Shown here: piece by piece, positions 30,153 through 38,217 of the stretch | Numbering within the stretch: the stretch's first letter is position 1 | Layout of the letters: every line of letters begins with the position of its first letter | Source of the DNA: Clostridium sp. | GTDB lineage: Bacteria; Bacillota; Clostridia; Clostridiales; Clostridiaceae | Length of the DNA: 63,795 nucleotides | NCBI RefSeq assembly: GCF_029258205.1 | Contig: NZ_JARHZJ010000087.1 | Span: 1 to 63,795 of the forward strand | Reading direction: 5' to 3' | The notes under the pieces: model-generated | What the model was told of the DNA's origin: nothing | The model's database searches: none | Seen by the model: only the letters and a program-made list of their open reading frames with translations | Translations under genes and position numbers: made by a program

Positions 30153-30780
30153 ATCTATTATTTTTAAAATAATCACAGTATTTATTTATCTTGCATATAT
30201 CACATTTAGGCTTTCTAGCTATACAACATCTTCTTCCATGAAAAATTAAAAGATGATGGGTTAAAGACCATTCTTTTTTAGGTAATTCTTTTTGAAGTTG
30301 TTTTTCAGTTTCAAGTACATTATCTGAATGTGCCAACCCAATCCTATTCGAAACTCTAAATACATGAGTATCCACTGCAATAGATGGAATTCCAAAAGCA
30401 TTTGATAAAACCACATTAGCAGTTTTTCTTCCTGCTCCAGCTAAAGAAGTTATTCCTTCCATAGTTTTAGGAACTTCTCCGCCAAAATTTTCTTTTAATT
30501 GATGAACCATCATAATTAAATTTTTAGCTTTATTTCTATATAACCCTATTTGCTTTATTCTATCTTCTAGTTCCTCTTGACTTATAGTTAAAAAAGCATC
30601 TACATCTGGATAATCTTTAAATAAAATCTTAGTAACCTCATTAACCTTTTTATCTGTAGTTTGCGCTGATAAAATAGTAGCAACTAAAAGTTGAAAGGGA
30701 GTTTCATAATTTAGCTCACACTTAGCATCTGGATACTCTTCTTTCAATATTTCTAATACCTCTTTAGTTCTCTTTTTCAT
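30151..30780 (-). CDS. nth: Endonuclease III
   Basis: This DNA glycosylase/AP lyase removes oxidised pyrimidines in base-excision repair. The 209-residue protein has the helix-hairpin-helix ITSLAGAGRKTANVV with the catalytic lysine, the catalytic aspartate in VDTHVFRVSNR, and the C-terminal iron-sulfur ligands C-X6-C-X2-C-X5-C in CIARKPKCDICKINKYC. GGGGG stands before the ATG. It follows plsC by 11 bases and probably shares its transcript. Confidence 0.96.
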   Translation of the reverse strand: MKKRTKEVLEILKEEYPDAKCELNYETPFQLLVATILSAQTTDKKVNEVTKILFKDYPDVDAFLTISQEELEDRIKQIGLYRNKAKNLIMMVHQLKENFGGEVPKTMEGITSLAGAGRKTANVVLSNAFGIPSIAVDTHVFRVSNRIGLAHSDNVLETEKQLQKELPKKEWSLTHHLLIFHGRRCCIARKPKCDICKINKYCDYFKNNR

Positions 30781-30791
30781 AGTACATCCCC

Positions 30792-31496
30792 CTAATCTTT
30801 ATATACCCCTCTATAATCTTCTGGTAAAAGATTAGCTATATTTTTCATAAGATAATTTAAAGCTCTTTCTTCATACTCATGCTTTCCTTCATCTTTTTCT
30901 TTTTTAGGCAATTCCATAGGAGTTCCAAAGTTTATGTTAACCTTTGAATGATTAAACTTCTCAGCTCCCATATTTTCATCATTTATTGGCATAAGCTTTT
31001 CAGTTCCAGTCATTCCAAAAGGTACTATTTTAGCCTTTGTTAATCTTGCTATAAGTATAATTCCCTTTTTAGCTTCTATCATTTTTGCATTTCTACTTCT
31101 TGTTCCTTCAGGGAAAATAACTATATTTTCTCCACCTTTAACCGCCTTAACAATTTTGCTTAAGGATTCTCTATCTGCTGAATTAGGCTTTATTTTTATA
31201 TTTTTAACTAATCTTGTACCTATATTAGTTAAGGCATTATCATTTAGCTTTACTCCTGCAACAAAATATGGATTATATTCTTTTTGTAAAACTTTATCTA
31301 GAACTAATCCATCTGCATTACTTAAATGATTTCCTATAAATATAAATGGACCTTCTTCCTTTTTTATTTTATCAAGTCCATAAACATTCAAGTCAGCATA
31401 TTTATTTAAACACCCACCGATTAAAGTTCCTGCTATTGGTCTAAAAATACTCTCTGGTAATCTAACTAGTATATTAGCTCCTATACGAGTAAACAT
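30792..31496 (-). CDS. plsC: 1-acyl-sn-glycerol-3-phosphate acyltransferase
   Basis: A 234-residue membrane-associated acyltransferase of phospholipid synthesis that converts lysophosphatidate to phosphatidate. The catalytic HX4D motif is in IGNHLSNADG near residue 57, and the glycerophosphate-binding site is FPEGTRSR near residue 118. GGAGG precedes the ATG. It is placed between queG and nth, with a short spacer to nth. Symbol assignment is by family; a second acyltransferase gene may exist elsewhere. Confidence 0.9.
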   Translation of the reverse strand: MFTRIGANILVRLPESIFRPIAGTLIGGCLNKYADLNVYGLDKIKKEEGPFIFIGNHLSNADGLVLDKVLQKEYNPYFVAGVKLNDNALTNIGTRLVKNIKIKPNSADRESLSKIVKAVKGGENIVIFPEGTRSRNAKMIEAKKGIILIARLTKAKIVPFGMTGTEKLMPINDENMGAEKFNHSKVNINFGTPMELPKKEKDEGKHEYEERALNYLMKNIANLLPEDYRGVYKD

Positions 31497-31532
31497 AACT
31501 TTACCTCCTTTATCAATTTTAACGATATATTA

Positions 31533-32525
31533 TTATACATCATAAAAATTTAAAAGTCTATTTTTAAAATTTTTAAGATTTTCAGAATTTAATTTATAGC
31601 TTGATATATCTTCCTTATTAATTAACACCTTTTTAATCATTATATTCCTTAAAATCGTATTTTTACCTCTCCATCCACAAGAAGTCTTTTTAAAGGTTTC
31701 ATTAAATTCTTTTTTGCTTATTTTATGAAAATCCTCAAAAGAATCCCTTTGCATAAAATCAAGAGGTTTAAAATCTTCTATATTTGTATAACTTACTTCC
31801 TTATTGTATGGACATTCCTTTTGACAGCTATCACATCCAAATATTCTTCCATTCATAAGCTTTAAATATTTATCTTCAACATCTTTTTTTTGAGTTATAT
31901 AAGACATACATGAATTAGTATTTTTCATTTTACTTCTATTTAAAACCTTAGTTGGGCAATTTTTATAGCATATCTCACAGGTACCACATTCCTTATAAGT
32001 TCTTAATTCATCTAAAGTTCTTTCTTCTTCACACTGAATTTCTAAATCAGTAATTATTTCTCCTAAAAACACATAGGACCCATACTTCTTAGTAATTAGC
32101 ATGTTGTTTTTTCCTATGAATCCTATATTTCCTAAATATGCAATATGTCTTTCAGGCAAGGAATTACTATCAACTAAAGAAATTGCCTTTCCTCCTAAAG
32201 ACTCTATATATTCACTTATCTTCTTAAGGAAATTAGAAACAACATAATGATAGTCCATTCCTCTAGTATAAACTGAAAATCCATTATCAACATATTCCTC
32301 ATCATATAAATAAGGAAAAGCAATTGTTATTATAGTCTTTCCTTCTTCCATGTACACATTAGGATTTAATCTTTTCTCTATATCCTTTTCCTCAAACTCA
32401 TTTTCAAACCCTTTATCTTTTCTTATATTGTACACCTCTTCAAGTTCTGAAAATCTTCTACACTTTACAAATCCCACAGTGTCTAACCCCAAAGATTTAC
32501 AAAACTCTAAAATCTTTTCCTTCAA
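31533..32525 (-). CDS. queG: Epoxyqueuosine reductase
   Basis: QueG carries out the last step of queuosine formation in tRNA and uses cobalamin and two 4Fe-4S clusters. The 330-residue protein shows the QueG N-terminal domain (LGLDTVGFVK), a catalytic Asp region (YTRGMDYH) and two ferredoxin-type cluster motifs: CGTCEICYKNCPTKVL near 183 and CDSCQKECPYNKE near 236. The C-terminus lacks the HEAT-like extension of some homologues. The start is a TTG preceded by GAGGTGA. It is followed by plsC and nth on the same strand. Confidence 0.9.
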   Translation of the reverse strand: MKEKILEFCKSLGLDTVGFVKCRRFSELEEVYNIRKDKGFENEFEEKDIEKRLNPNVYMEEGKTIITIAFPYLYDEEYVDNGFSVYTRGMDYHYVVSNFLKKISEYIESLGGKAISLVDSNSLPERHIAYLGNIGFIGKNNMLITKKYGSYVFLGEIITDLEIQCEEERTLDELRTYKECGTCEICYKNCPTKVLNRSKMKNTNSCMSYITQKKDVEDKYLKLMNGRIFGCDSCQKECPYNKEVSYTNIEDFKPLDFMQRDSFEDFHKISKKEFNETFKKTSCGWRGKNTILRNIMIKKVLINKEDISSYKLNSENLKNFKNRLLNFYDV

Positions 32526-32540
32526 AAATTATCACCTCAA

Positions 32541-32630
32541 ACTAAAAAAGACTATATTAAATTTTTTATTAGTAAATCTAAAAACATATAGTTTCAGTTT
32601 TTCACCAACTAATAAAATTTATATATAGCC
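32541..32630 (-). terminator. cysK-cysE terminator
   Basis: Long imperfect arms (32550-32572 and 32609-32630; GACTATAT..AATTTTTTATTAG against its complement) with a 36-base loop are followed on the minus strand by TCTTTTTTAG. It lies about 40 bases after cysE and just before the queG ribosome site. Confidence 0.6.
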
Positions 32631-32670
32631 TTATTATAAACCAAATAATAAAAATTGGCATATTTATAAA

Positions 32671-33180
32671 TTAATTTTTAATAACTGCTGGAATTCCAAC
32701 AGCTGTTTTGCTCTCTGGAATATCCTTTAGTACTACAGAGTTTGCTCCTATTTTTGCTCCATCCCCTATACTTATAGGACCTAAAATTTTAGCCCCACAT
32801 CCAATAATAACATTATTCCCTATAGTTGGATGTCTTTTACCTTTATCCTTTCCAGTTCCTCCAAGAGTAACTCCATGATATATAGTTACATTGTCTCCTA
32901 CCTCTGCAGTTTCACCAATTACAACACCCATTCCATGATCTATAAAAAGCCCTTTTCCTATTTTTGCTCCTGGATGAATTTCTATGCCTGTAAAAAATCT
33001 TCCTAACTGAGAAATTAATCGTGCTAGAAAAAATAATTTTATCTTATACAGTCCATGTGCTATTCTATAAAATATCAAAACATGTATACTTTGATAAAGC
33101 AATAAAACCTCCAGTTTTGTTCTAGCAGCTGGATCATTTTTCATAACATTTTCTATATCATATCTTAATTTTTTGAACAA
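32671..33180 (-). CDS. cysE: Serine O-acetyltransferase
   Basis: CysE makes O-acetylserine, the substrate of CysK. The 169-residue protein has the helical N-terminal part ([16 protein letters not shown]) and a left-handed beta-helix of hexapeptide repeats with the catalytic site [16 protein letters not shown] and [17 protein letters not shown]. It is the short type without the long N-terminal extension of E. coli CysE. The longest frame starts with a GTG inside the ribosome site; a TTG at 33180, eight bases after AGGAG, gives the expected [10 protein letters not shown] start. It is 18 bases downstream of cysK. Confidence 0.95.
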   Translation of the reverse strand: MFKKLRYDIENVMKNDPAARTKLEVLLLYQSIHVLIFYRIAHGLYKIKLFFLARLISQLGRFFTGIEIHPGAKIGKGLFIDHGMGVVIGETAEVGDNVTIYHGVTLGGTGKDKGKRHPTIGNNVIIGCGAKILGPISIGDGAKIGANSVVLKDIPESKTAVGIPAVIKN

Positions 33181-33198
33181 AATTTTCACTCCTACAAA

Positions 33199-34101
33199 TT
33201 ACTCATATAGCCCTGTTGAAAAATATTTTTCTCCTCCATCAGGTGCTATAACCAACACTTTTTTATCTTTAGCTATCTTCTCTAAAATATCCTTTGCTCC
33301 TTGAAGTGCAGCACCTGAAGATATACCTACTAAAATTCCTTCTTTATCAGCAAAGTTTTTTGCCATAGTGTATGCATCTTCATTTTTAACTTTTATTATT
33401 TCATCAACTACTGATGAATCATATATCTTTGGTACAAACCCAGCACCTATTCCTTGAATTTTATGAGCGCCAGAATTTTCTCCTGATAATACTGCTGAAT
33501 CACTAGGCTCTACGGCAACTATTTTTATATTAGGATTATATTCCTTCAATTTTTTTCCTACCCCTGTAATAGTTCCACCTGTTCCTACTCCTGCAATAAA
33601 TACATCTAAGTCTGGTATATCTTTTATTATTTCTTCAGCAGTAGTTTCATAATGTTTTTTTGCATTAGCTTCATTTAAAAACTGTTGAGGCATAAAATAT
33701 CCCTCTGTACTAGCTAATCTCTCAGCTTCTTCAATAGCTCCCTTCATTCCTTTAACGCCTTCAGTTAAAATTATATCTGCTCCATAAGCTTTTATCATGT
33801 CTCTTCTTTCTTTACTCATTGTCTCAGGCATAGTTATAATAACTTTGTATCCTTTAATTTTACCAATCATAGCTATGGCAATTCCTGTGTTTCCACTAGT
33901 TGGTTCTACTATAACTCCATTTTCTTTTAACAATCCTTTCTTTTCAGCTTCTTCTATCATTCCTAAAGCTGCTCTATCCTTTATACTTCCTCCTGGATTA
34001 AATTTTTCTAATTTAACAAATACATTATTTCTTTCAAATAAATTATTTGCTTTTAATATTGGTGTGTTTCCTATTAAACTTAAAAGACTATTAAAAACCA
34101 T
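33199..34101 (-). CDS. cysK: Cysteine synthase
   Basis: This 300-residue PLP enzyme makes cysteine from O-acetylserine and sulfide. The PLP lysine is in KFNPGGSIKDRAAL near residue 43, the substrate loop is PTSGNTGIA near 67, and the cofactor phosphate loop is GVGTGGTITGVG near 172. AAGGAGG precedes the ATG. It is the first gene after the cysteine T-box and is followed by cysE, so the pair completes cysteine synthesis from serine under a cysteine-tRNA control. Confidence 0.96.
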   Translation of the reverse strand: MVFNSLLSLIGNTPILKANNLFERNNVFVKLEKFNPGGSIKDRAALGMIEEAEKKGLLKENGVIVEPTSGNTGIAIAMIGKIKGYKVIITMPETMSKERRDMIKAYGADIILTEGVKGMKGAIEEAERLASTEGYFMPQQFLNEANAKKHYETTAEEIIKDIPDLDVFIAGVGTGGTITGVGKKLKEYNPNIKIVAVEPSDSAVLSGENSGAHKIQGIGAGFVPKIYDSSVVDEIIKVKNEDAYTMAKNFADKEGILVGISSGAALQGAKDILEKIAKDKKVLVIAPDGGEKYFSTGLYE

Positions 34102-34126
34102 ATAAATTTCCTCCTTAAAAATATAA

Positions 34127-34406
34127 TAAAAAAGGCCTTACACTATTTAGAGACGAAGCTTTTTACTCCGTGGTTCCACTCTAATTAGGTAAAGACCTCA
34201 CTTAATCAAGTACTATAAATACTTTATCACGTTAACGGGTGATACTCGAAAATTTCTAATGCTAACTTTTCGAAATTTCTGTTCAAAAGCGCACTTCTTA
34301 TAAAGTATTGGTGAAAGATTTCCAGCACCACTTTCTCTCTGTGACCTATCTTTATAATACTTTACTTTATCATAACATTTATCCTACTATTTTGATACGA
34401 ATTATA
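34127..34406 (-). promoter_or_regulatory. Cysteine-specific T-box leader of cysKE
   Basis: On the minus strand the leader contains the conserved T-box AGAGTGGAACCACGG (34168-34182). A long stem I region lies at about 34285-34375, with UGC (cysteine) at 34291-34293 as the probable specifier. A terminator (GGTCTTTAC against GTAAGGCC, then TTTTTT) ends near 34127. The T-box UGGA pairs with the UCCA end expected of tRNA-Cys, which supports the specifier. Uncharged tRNA-Cys should favour the antiterminator and switch on cysK-cysE. Confidence 0.93.
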
Positions 34407-34412
34407 TATTTT

Positions 34413-34440
34413 ATTATATTCTTTTATTAAAATTTGTCAA
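34413..34440 (-). promoter_or_regulatory. cysK promoter
   Basis: On the minus strand TTGACA (34435-34440) and TATAAT (34413-34418) are 16 bases apart, a near-consensus vegetative promoter. The predicted start is near 34406 and gives the roughly 300-base T-box leader. The -35 box abuts the stop codon of the upstream MgtE-N gene. Confidence 0.8.
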
Positions 34441-35712
34441 CTAATCTGTGTACTTTTTCTTAAATTTTCTTTTTAAGTTATTGGGAATTAATTCATCAAC
34501 TATATCATGAATAAGAACCATACCCACTAATTTTTCTTCATAATCCACAACAGGAATTGATATTAAATCATACTTTGTTGATTTTTCTATGGCATCCTCT
34601 ATAGTACTATCTATATTAACACTTATAGAAGATGTGTGCATAATCTCCTTAAGTCTCTTATTTTCTCCATTCATTATTAAATCTCTTAAAGTTACAACTC
34701 CTTTTAATCTATCTTCTTCATCAGTTATATAAACATAGTACATAACTTCTTCATCTGCATCTAATTCTCTTAATAGTTCTATTGTCTCTTTTACAGTAAG
34801 ATCTAGATTAAAAGATATAAAATCCTTATTCATTATACTACCTACGGATTCATCTGAATATCCCATAAGTTCTTTAACTTCTTCTGCATCTTCATTTTCT
34901 AATGCAATTAATACTTTTTCTCTCTCTTCCTCATCTAGTTCATCTATAATATCTGCTATTTCGTCATTTGGAATATTTTCAAAAAGTTCTGCAGTTTTAG
35001 AATGAGAAAGTCCTTTTATTATACTACTTTGTACTTCTGGTTCTATTTCTTCTAAGGTATCAGCAGCTAAATCTTCATCTAAGCTATCAAAAACTTTTTT
35101 TCTGTTTATAGCATCAAGTTCTTCAAGTATATCTGCTAAATCAGCTGGATGCAATTTTTGAAGCTTTTTATATGGAATAGCTAGCTTTAAGTTATCATTA
35201 ATCATTTCTAAAGACTCAACATCTTCCCACATAATAACTTTTTCTTGAAACTTTTCCTTAAAAACTTTAGCTAATAATTTTCCTAGCCCTTCTAACCCCT
35301 TACGTCTAAACTTTACTATCTTTCCTGTTTCAACAGCTATTACTCTAAATTCACCTGCAATTTTTACTATTCTTAAATCATCAACTTTAACTACTTTCTT
35401 ACCATTTATATCTACGATTTTTCTATCCAATAAATTTTCAGATAAAAGATAACTGTAATTTCTTGGTAATATTTCTCTACTACCTCTTATTTGTATTTTA
35501 AATTTTCCATTATCTCTTTGATAAAAATCTATATTTCTAAACTCATAATCAAATATGACACCATCTCGCTTTACTTTATAACCTATAATTCTTGGATAAC
35601 CCTCCTCTGTGGTTACATAAACATCCTTTAAAACTCCTATGACTTCATTGAACTCATCATATATTTTCTTATTGATTATGTTACTGTATAAAAACATTGT
35701 TAATTTATTCAT
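34441..35712 (-). CDS. PRC-barrel/MgtE-N/CBS protein without a membrane domain
   Basis: A 423-residue soluble protein. Residues 1-170 look like two PRC-barrel-type beta domains, 180-285 are an MgtE N-terminal superhelix (LHPADLADILEELD, AADTLEEI, DEIADIIDELD) and 290-405 are a pair of CBS domains (VGSIMNKDFISF, LISIPVVD). In MgtE magnesium channels these cytosolic parts sense Mg2+ and gate the pore; here the five-helix channel domain is absent. It may regulate another transporter or sense magnesium or nucleotides, which is inference. GGAGGAG stands six bases before the ATG but can be buried in a leader hairpin (see 35719-35797). Confidence 0.85.
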   Translation of the reverse strand: MNKLTMFLYSNIINKKIYDEFNEVIGVLKDVYVTTEEGYPRIIGYKVKRDGVIFDYEFRNIDFYQRDNGKFKIQIRGSREILPRNYSYLLSENLLDRKIVDINGKKVVKVDDLRIVKIAGEFRVIAVETGKIVKFRRKGLEGLGKLLAKVFKEKFQEKVIMWEDVESLEMINDNLKLAIPYKKLQKLHPADLADILEELDAINRKKVFDSLDEDLAADTLEEIEPEVQSSIIKGLSHSKTAELFENIPNDEIADIIDELDEEEREKVLIALENEDAEEVKELMGYSDESVGSIMNKDFISFNLDLTVKETIELLRELDADEEVMYYVYITDEEDRLKGVVTLRDLIMNGENKRLKEIMHTSSISVNIDSTIEDAIEKSTKYDLISIPVVDYEEKLVGMVLIHDIVDELIPNNLKRKFKKKYTD

Positions 35713-35718
35713 CCAACT

Positions 35719-35797
35719 CTCCTCCTTTTTTGTTTTTAAGAAAAGGAGAAGTATATTATTAGTTTACTAATCTAGAAAATCACTTCCCTCTTTTCTT
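35719..35797 (-). promoter_or_regulatory. Leader with two mutually exclusive hairpins
   Basis: On the minus strand three segments compete. Segment 1 (35797-35782, within the leader frame) can pair with segment 2 (35752-35738) over about 15 base pairs with one bulged A and one G-U. Segment 2 can instead pair through CTCCTTTT with AAAAGGAG (35729-35722), which overlaps the GGAGGAG ribosome site (35725-35719) of the MgtE-N gene. Covering segment 1 would leave segment 2 free to hide the ribosome site. The pairing is seen in the sequence; the switching is inference. Confidence 0.5.
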
Positions 35798-35847
35798 ATA
35801 ATATTTAGTTTTAAATTGCACCTATCTTCTCGAGGGCTATCTTCCAT
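35767..35847 (-). CDS. Possible 26-residue leader peptide
   Basis: A small open frame with ATG at 35847, AGGTGG nine bases upstream and a TAG stop at 35767. It begins MEDSPREDRCN, that is, acidic residues alternating with proline, followed by a hydrophobic and basic part and ending GSDFLD. Acidic/proline N-termini are known to destabilise translating ribosomes at low Mg2+, as shown for the Salmonella MgtL leader. Codons 17-22 form one arm of the downstream switch. The short length means chance cannot be ruled out; conservation in related genomes would decide. Confidence 0.45.
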   Translation of the reverse strand: MEDSPREDRCNLKLNIIRKEGSDFLD

Positions 35848-35902
35848 TTAGTTTCACCACCTATAAATAAAAAATTACATAACTCTCTAATTTATTATAT
35901 TA

Positions 35903-35932
35903 TATAAACTTTAAAATGCAACTTTTTGTCAA
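35903..35932 (-). promoter_or_regulatory. Promoter of the MgtE-N leader
   Basis: A perfect TTGACA (35927-35932, minus strand) is followed 18 bases later by TTTATA (about 35903-35908), with TATAAT slightly further on. It would start an mRNA of roughly 180 bases before the MgtE-N gene and so include the small leader frame. Confidence 0.6.
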
Positions 35933-35961
35933 TATTTAAATAAAACTATTTTATTTTTCAT

Positions 35962-35990
35962 TTGACTTTTCTGCTTTATCGTGATAAAGT
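35962..35990 (+). promoter_or_regulatory. Amino-acid ABC operon promoter with operator palindrome
   Basis: TTGACT (35962-35967) and TAAAGT (35985-35990) are 17 bases apart. A perfect inverted repeat, CTTTATC-GT-GATAAAG (35974-35989), lies over the spacer and -10 and is well placed for repressor binding. The regulator is unknown. Confidence 0.6.
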
Positions 35991-36020
35991 ATTAATACAA
36001 TAAATCGAAAGGAGAAAGAT

Positions 36021-36809
36021 ATGAGAAAGTTATTATTTTTATTAATTAGCATAGTACTTCTATCTTTTCTTATTTTTGGTTATTCATCAAAGAAAATCGA
36101 AACTAAAAAGGATAGTAAAACAGTAATTATAGGAATAGATGATACTTTCGTTCCTATGGGTTTTAAAAATGAAAAAGGTGAAATAGTTGGTTTTGATATT
36201 GATTTAGCAAAGGAAGCTTTTAAACGTATGAATTTAAAAGTTATTTTCCAACCAATAGATTGGTCAATGAAAGAAACTGAACTTAATAATGGAAATATAG
36301 ATTTGATTTGGAATGGATATACTATGACACCTGAAAGATTAAAAAAAGTTACATTTACAAATTCATATTTAAAAAATAGACAAGTTATAGTTACACTTTC
36401 TAATTCTAATATAAATAATTTAAATGATTTAAAAGGAAAAACTGTAACTACTCAAGATGGTTCTAGCTCTCTTGATACTCTATTTGAAAAACCTGAACTA
36501 ACTAAATCTTTTAAAAATGGAGAACCTGTACTTTTTGATAGCTTTAATGATTGCTTTATGGATTTAAAAGCTGGAAGAAGTGATGCAGTTGTTTGTGATG
36601 AAATTCTTGCTCAATACTATATTTCAAAAAATGACCCAAGTAAATTTCATGTTCTTACTGAAGATTTAGGTAAAGAAAGTTATAGCATAGGACTTAGAAA
36701 AGATTCCAATTTAATAGAACCTTTAAATAAGACTTTAGAAAATATGAAAGAGGATGGAACTATAGCTAGTATATCTAATAAATGGTTTGGAAAAGATTTA
36801 GAGAAATAA
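36021..36809 (+). CDS. Amino-acid ABC transporter, substrate-binding protein
   Basis: A 262-residue periplasmic-binding-type protein of the polar amino acid family (SBP_bac_3), with the typical GFDIDLAKEAFKRM, NGNIDLIWNGYTMTPER, TVTTQDGSSS and the C-terminal TIASISNKWFG. The signal segment ends FLIFGYSS: the expected lipobox cysteine after Gly20 is Tyr21 (codon TAT at 36081-36083, one base from TGT). It should therefore not be lipidated and may be secreted or held by an uncleaved signal anchor. GAAAGGAG precedes the ATG. It is first in a three-gene operon. Proximity to cysteine genes hints at cystine uptake, which is only a guess. Confidence 0.9.
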   Translation: MRKLLFLLISIVLLSFLIFGYSSKKIETKKDSKTVIIGIDDTFVPMGFKNEKGEIVGFDIDLAKEAFKRMNLKVIFQPIDWSMKETELNNGNIDLIWNGYTMTPERLKKVTFTNSYLKNRQVIVTLSNSNINNLNDLKGKTVTTQDGSSSLDTLFEKPELTKSFKNGEPVLFDSFNDCFMDLKAGRSDAVVCDEILAQYYISKNDPSKFHVLTEDLGKESYSIGLRKDSNLIEPLNKTLENMKEDGTIASISNKWFGKDLEK

Positions 36810-36822
36810 GGAGGTATTAACT

Positions 36823-37464
36823 TTGAATTATATTATTACTTTAATGCCCACAATAATAGAAGGCTTAAAAAATACATTAGTTGTTTTTATATTAACACTA
36901 ATTCTATCTATTCCTTTAGGAATAATAGTTGCGATACTTAGATTATCAAATATTAAAATAATAAACTTTATATCATCTTTATATGTTTGGGTTATGCGTG
37001 GAACCCCTCTATTATTACAGTTAATCCTTATATTCTTTGGACTACCAATAATAGGAATAAACATAGATAGATTCCCAGCAGCTATAATAGCTTTCACCTT
37101 AAATTATGCAGCCTATTTTGGAGAAATATTTAGATCAGGTATAAAAGATATTAATAGAGAACAATTTGAAGCAAGCAAAATCCTAGGTCTTTCAAAATGG
37201 TTTACCTTTAAAAAGATAATTCTTCCTCAATCATTTAAAAAGACTTTACCTTCAATTGCTAATGAAGTTATTACTTTAGTTAAAGATACTTCATTAGTTT
37301 ATGTAGTTGGTATAGGTGAACTTCTAAGAGCTGGTAAAATTGCAAGTAATAGAGATGCTTCTCTTGTTCCATTATTTTTAATAGGCATAATATATCTACT
37401 GTTAATAGCAATTCTAACTAAAATATTTTATAGATTAGAGAAAAAATATTCATATTATGATTAG
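36823..37464 (+). CDS. Amino-acid ABC transporter, permease
   Basis: A 213-residue inner-membrane permease of the His/Glu/Gln type with about five helices. The EAA-type coupling loop is visible as DINREQFEASKILGLSKWFTFKKIILPQ near residues 107-134 (read in part), and VWVMRGTPLLLQL precedes it. The start is TTG with AGGAGG eight bases upstream. It lies 13 bases after the binding-protein gene and 11 before the ATPase gene. It probably works as a homodimer. Confidence 0.93.
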   Translation: MNYIITLMPTIIEGLKNTLVVFILTLILSIPLGIIVAILRLSNIKIINFISSLYVWVMRGTPLLLQLILIFFGLPIIGINIDRFPAAIIAFTLNYAAYFGEIFRSGIKDINREQFEASKILGLSKWFTFKKIILPQSFKKTLPSIANEVITLVKDTSLVYVVGIGELLRAGKIASNRDASLVPLFLIGIIYLLLIAILTKIFYRLEKKYSYYD

Positions 37465-37475
37465 GAGGATTAAAA

Positions 37476-38168
37476 ATGATAGAAGTAAAAAATTTAGAGA
37501 AATCCTTTAAAGGTAATAAAATATTAGAAAATATATCTTTCACCTTTAAAGAAGGAGAAATATTAACTTTACTAGGACCTTCTGGTGCCGGCAAAACAAC
37601 AATACTTAGAATTTTAAATGGACTTGAAACCTGTGACTTTGGAGATATAAATTTAGACTCAATAAAAATTTGTGAAAATGGAATATATAAAGATTCTAAA
37701 GCACAAAAGGAAATTCACAAAAAAATAGGATTAGTATTTCAAACATTAAACCTTTTTCCTCACATGAATATTTTAGAAAACTTAATTTTAGCTCCAATGC
37801 ATACTCTAAACCTATCTCTAGAAGAAGCTACTAAAAAAGCATTACAAATTCTTTCTAAACTTTCTTTAGAAGATAAAGTTAAGTATTACCCTTGCGAGCT
37901 ATCAGGTGGACAAAAACAAAGAGTTGCTATTGCACGTGCTTTAATGTTAAATCCTAAATATATATGTTTTGATGAACCTACATCTGCCTTAGATCCATCT
38001 TTAACTCATGATGTTTCTAATATTATAAAATCCTTGGCTACTGAAAATATTGGAGTTTTAATAATAACTCATGATATGGAATTTGCCAAAGAAGTCTCTT
38101 CTAGAATTATAAAATTAGATTCTGGAAAAATACTAGAGGATGTAGCTTCAAAAGAGTTTTGGAGATAA
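37476..38168 (+). CDS. Amino-acid ABC transporter, ATP-binding protein
   Basis: A 230-residue ABC ATPase that energises the preceding permease. Walker A is GPSGAGKTT near residue 34, the Q-loop is LVFQTLNLFPHM, the signature is LSGGQKQRVAIARAL, Walker B is YICFDEPTSALDP and the switch His is in IITHDMEF. AGGAGG precedes the ATG. It is slightly shorter than the usual 240 residues but complete. The operon ends at the palindromic element downstream. Confidence 0.95.
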   Translation: MIEVKNLEKSFKGNKILENISFTFKEGEILTLLGPSGAGKTTILRILNGLETCDFGDINLDSIKICENGIYKDSKAQKEIHKKIGLVFQTLNLFPHMNILENLILAPMHTLNLSLEEATKKALQILSKLSLEDKVKYYPCELSGGQKQRVAIARALMLNPKYICFDEPTSALDPSLTHDVSNIIKSLATENIGVLIITHDMEFAKEVSSRIIKLDSGKILEDVASKEFWR

Positions 38169-38217
38169 TCCTACTTCTTTTTAAAGTTTATTTTTAGTTT
38201 GTTATTATCTCAAAAAT

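Noticed and set aside
35713..35900. M-box (ykoK) magnesium riboswitch before the MgtE-N gene
   Set aside because: The leader is too short and lacks the conserved M-box sequences; the small frame plus hairpins explain it better.
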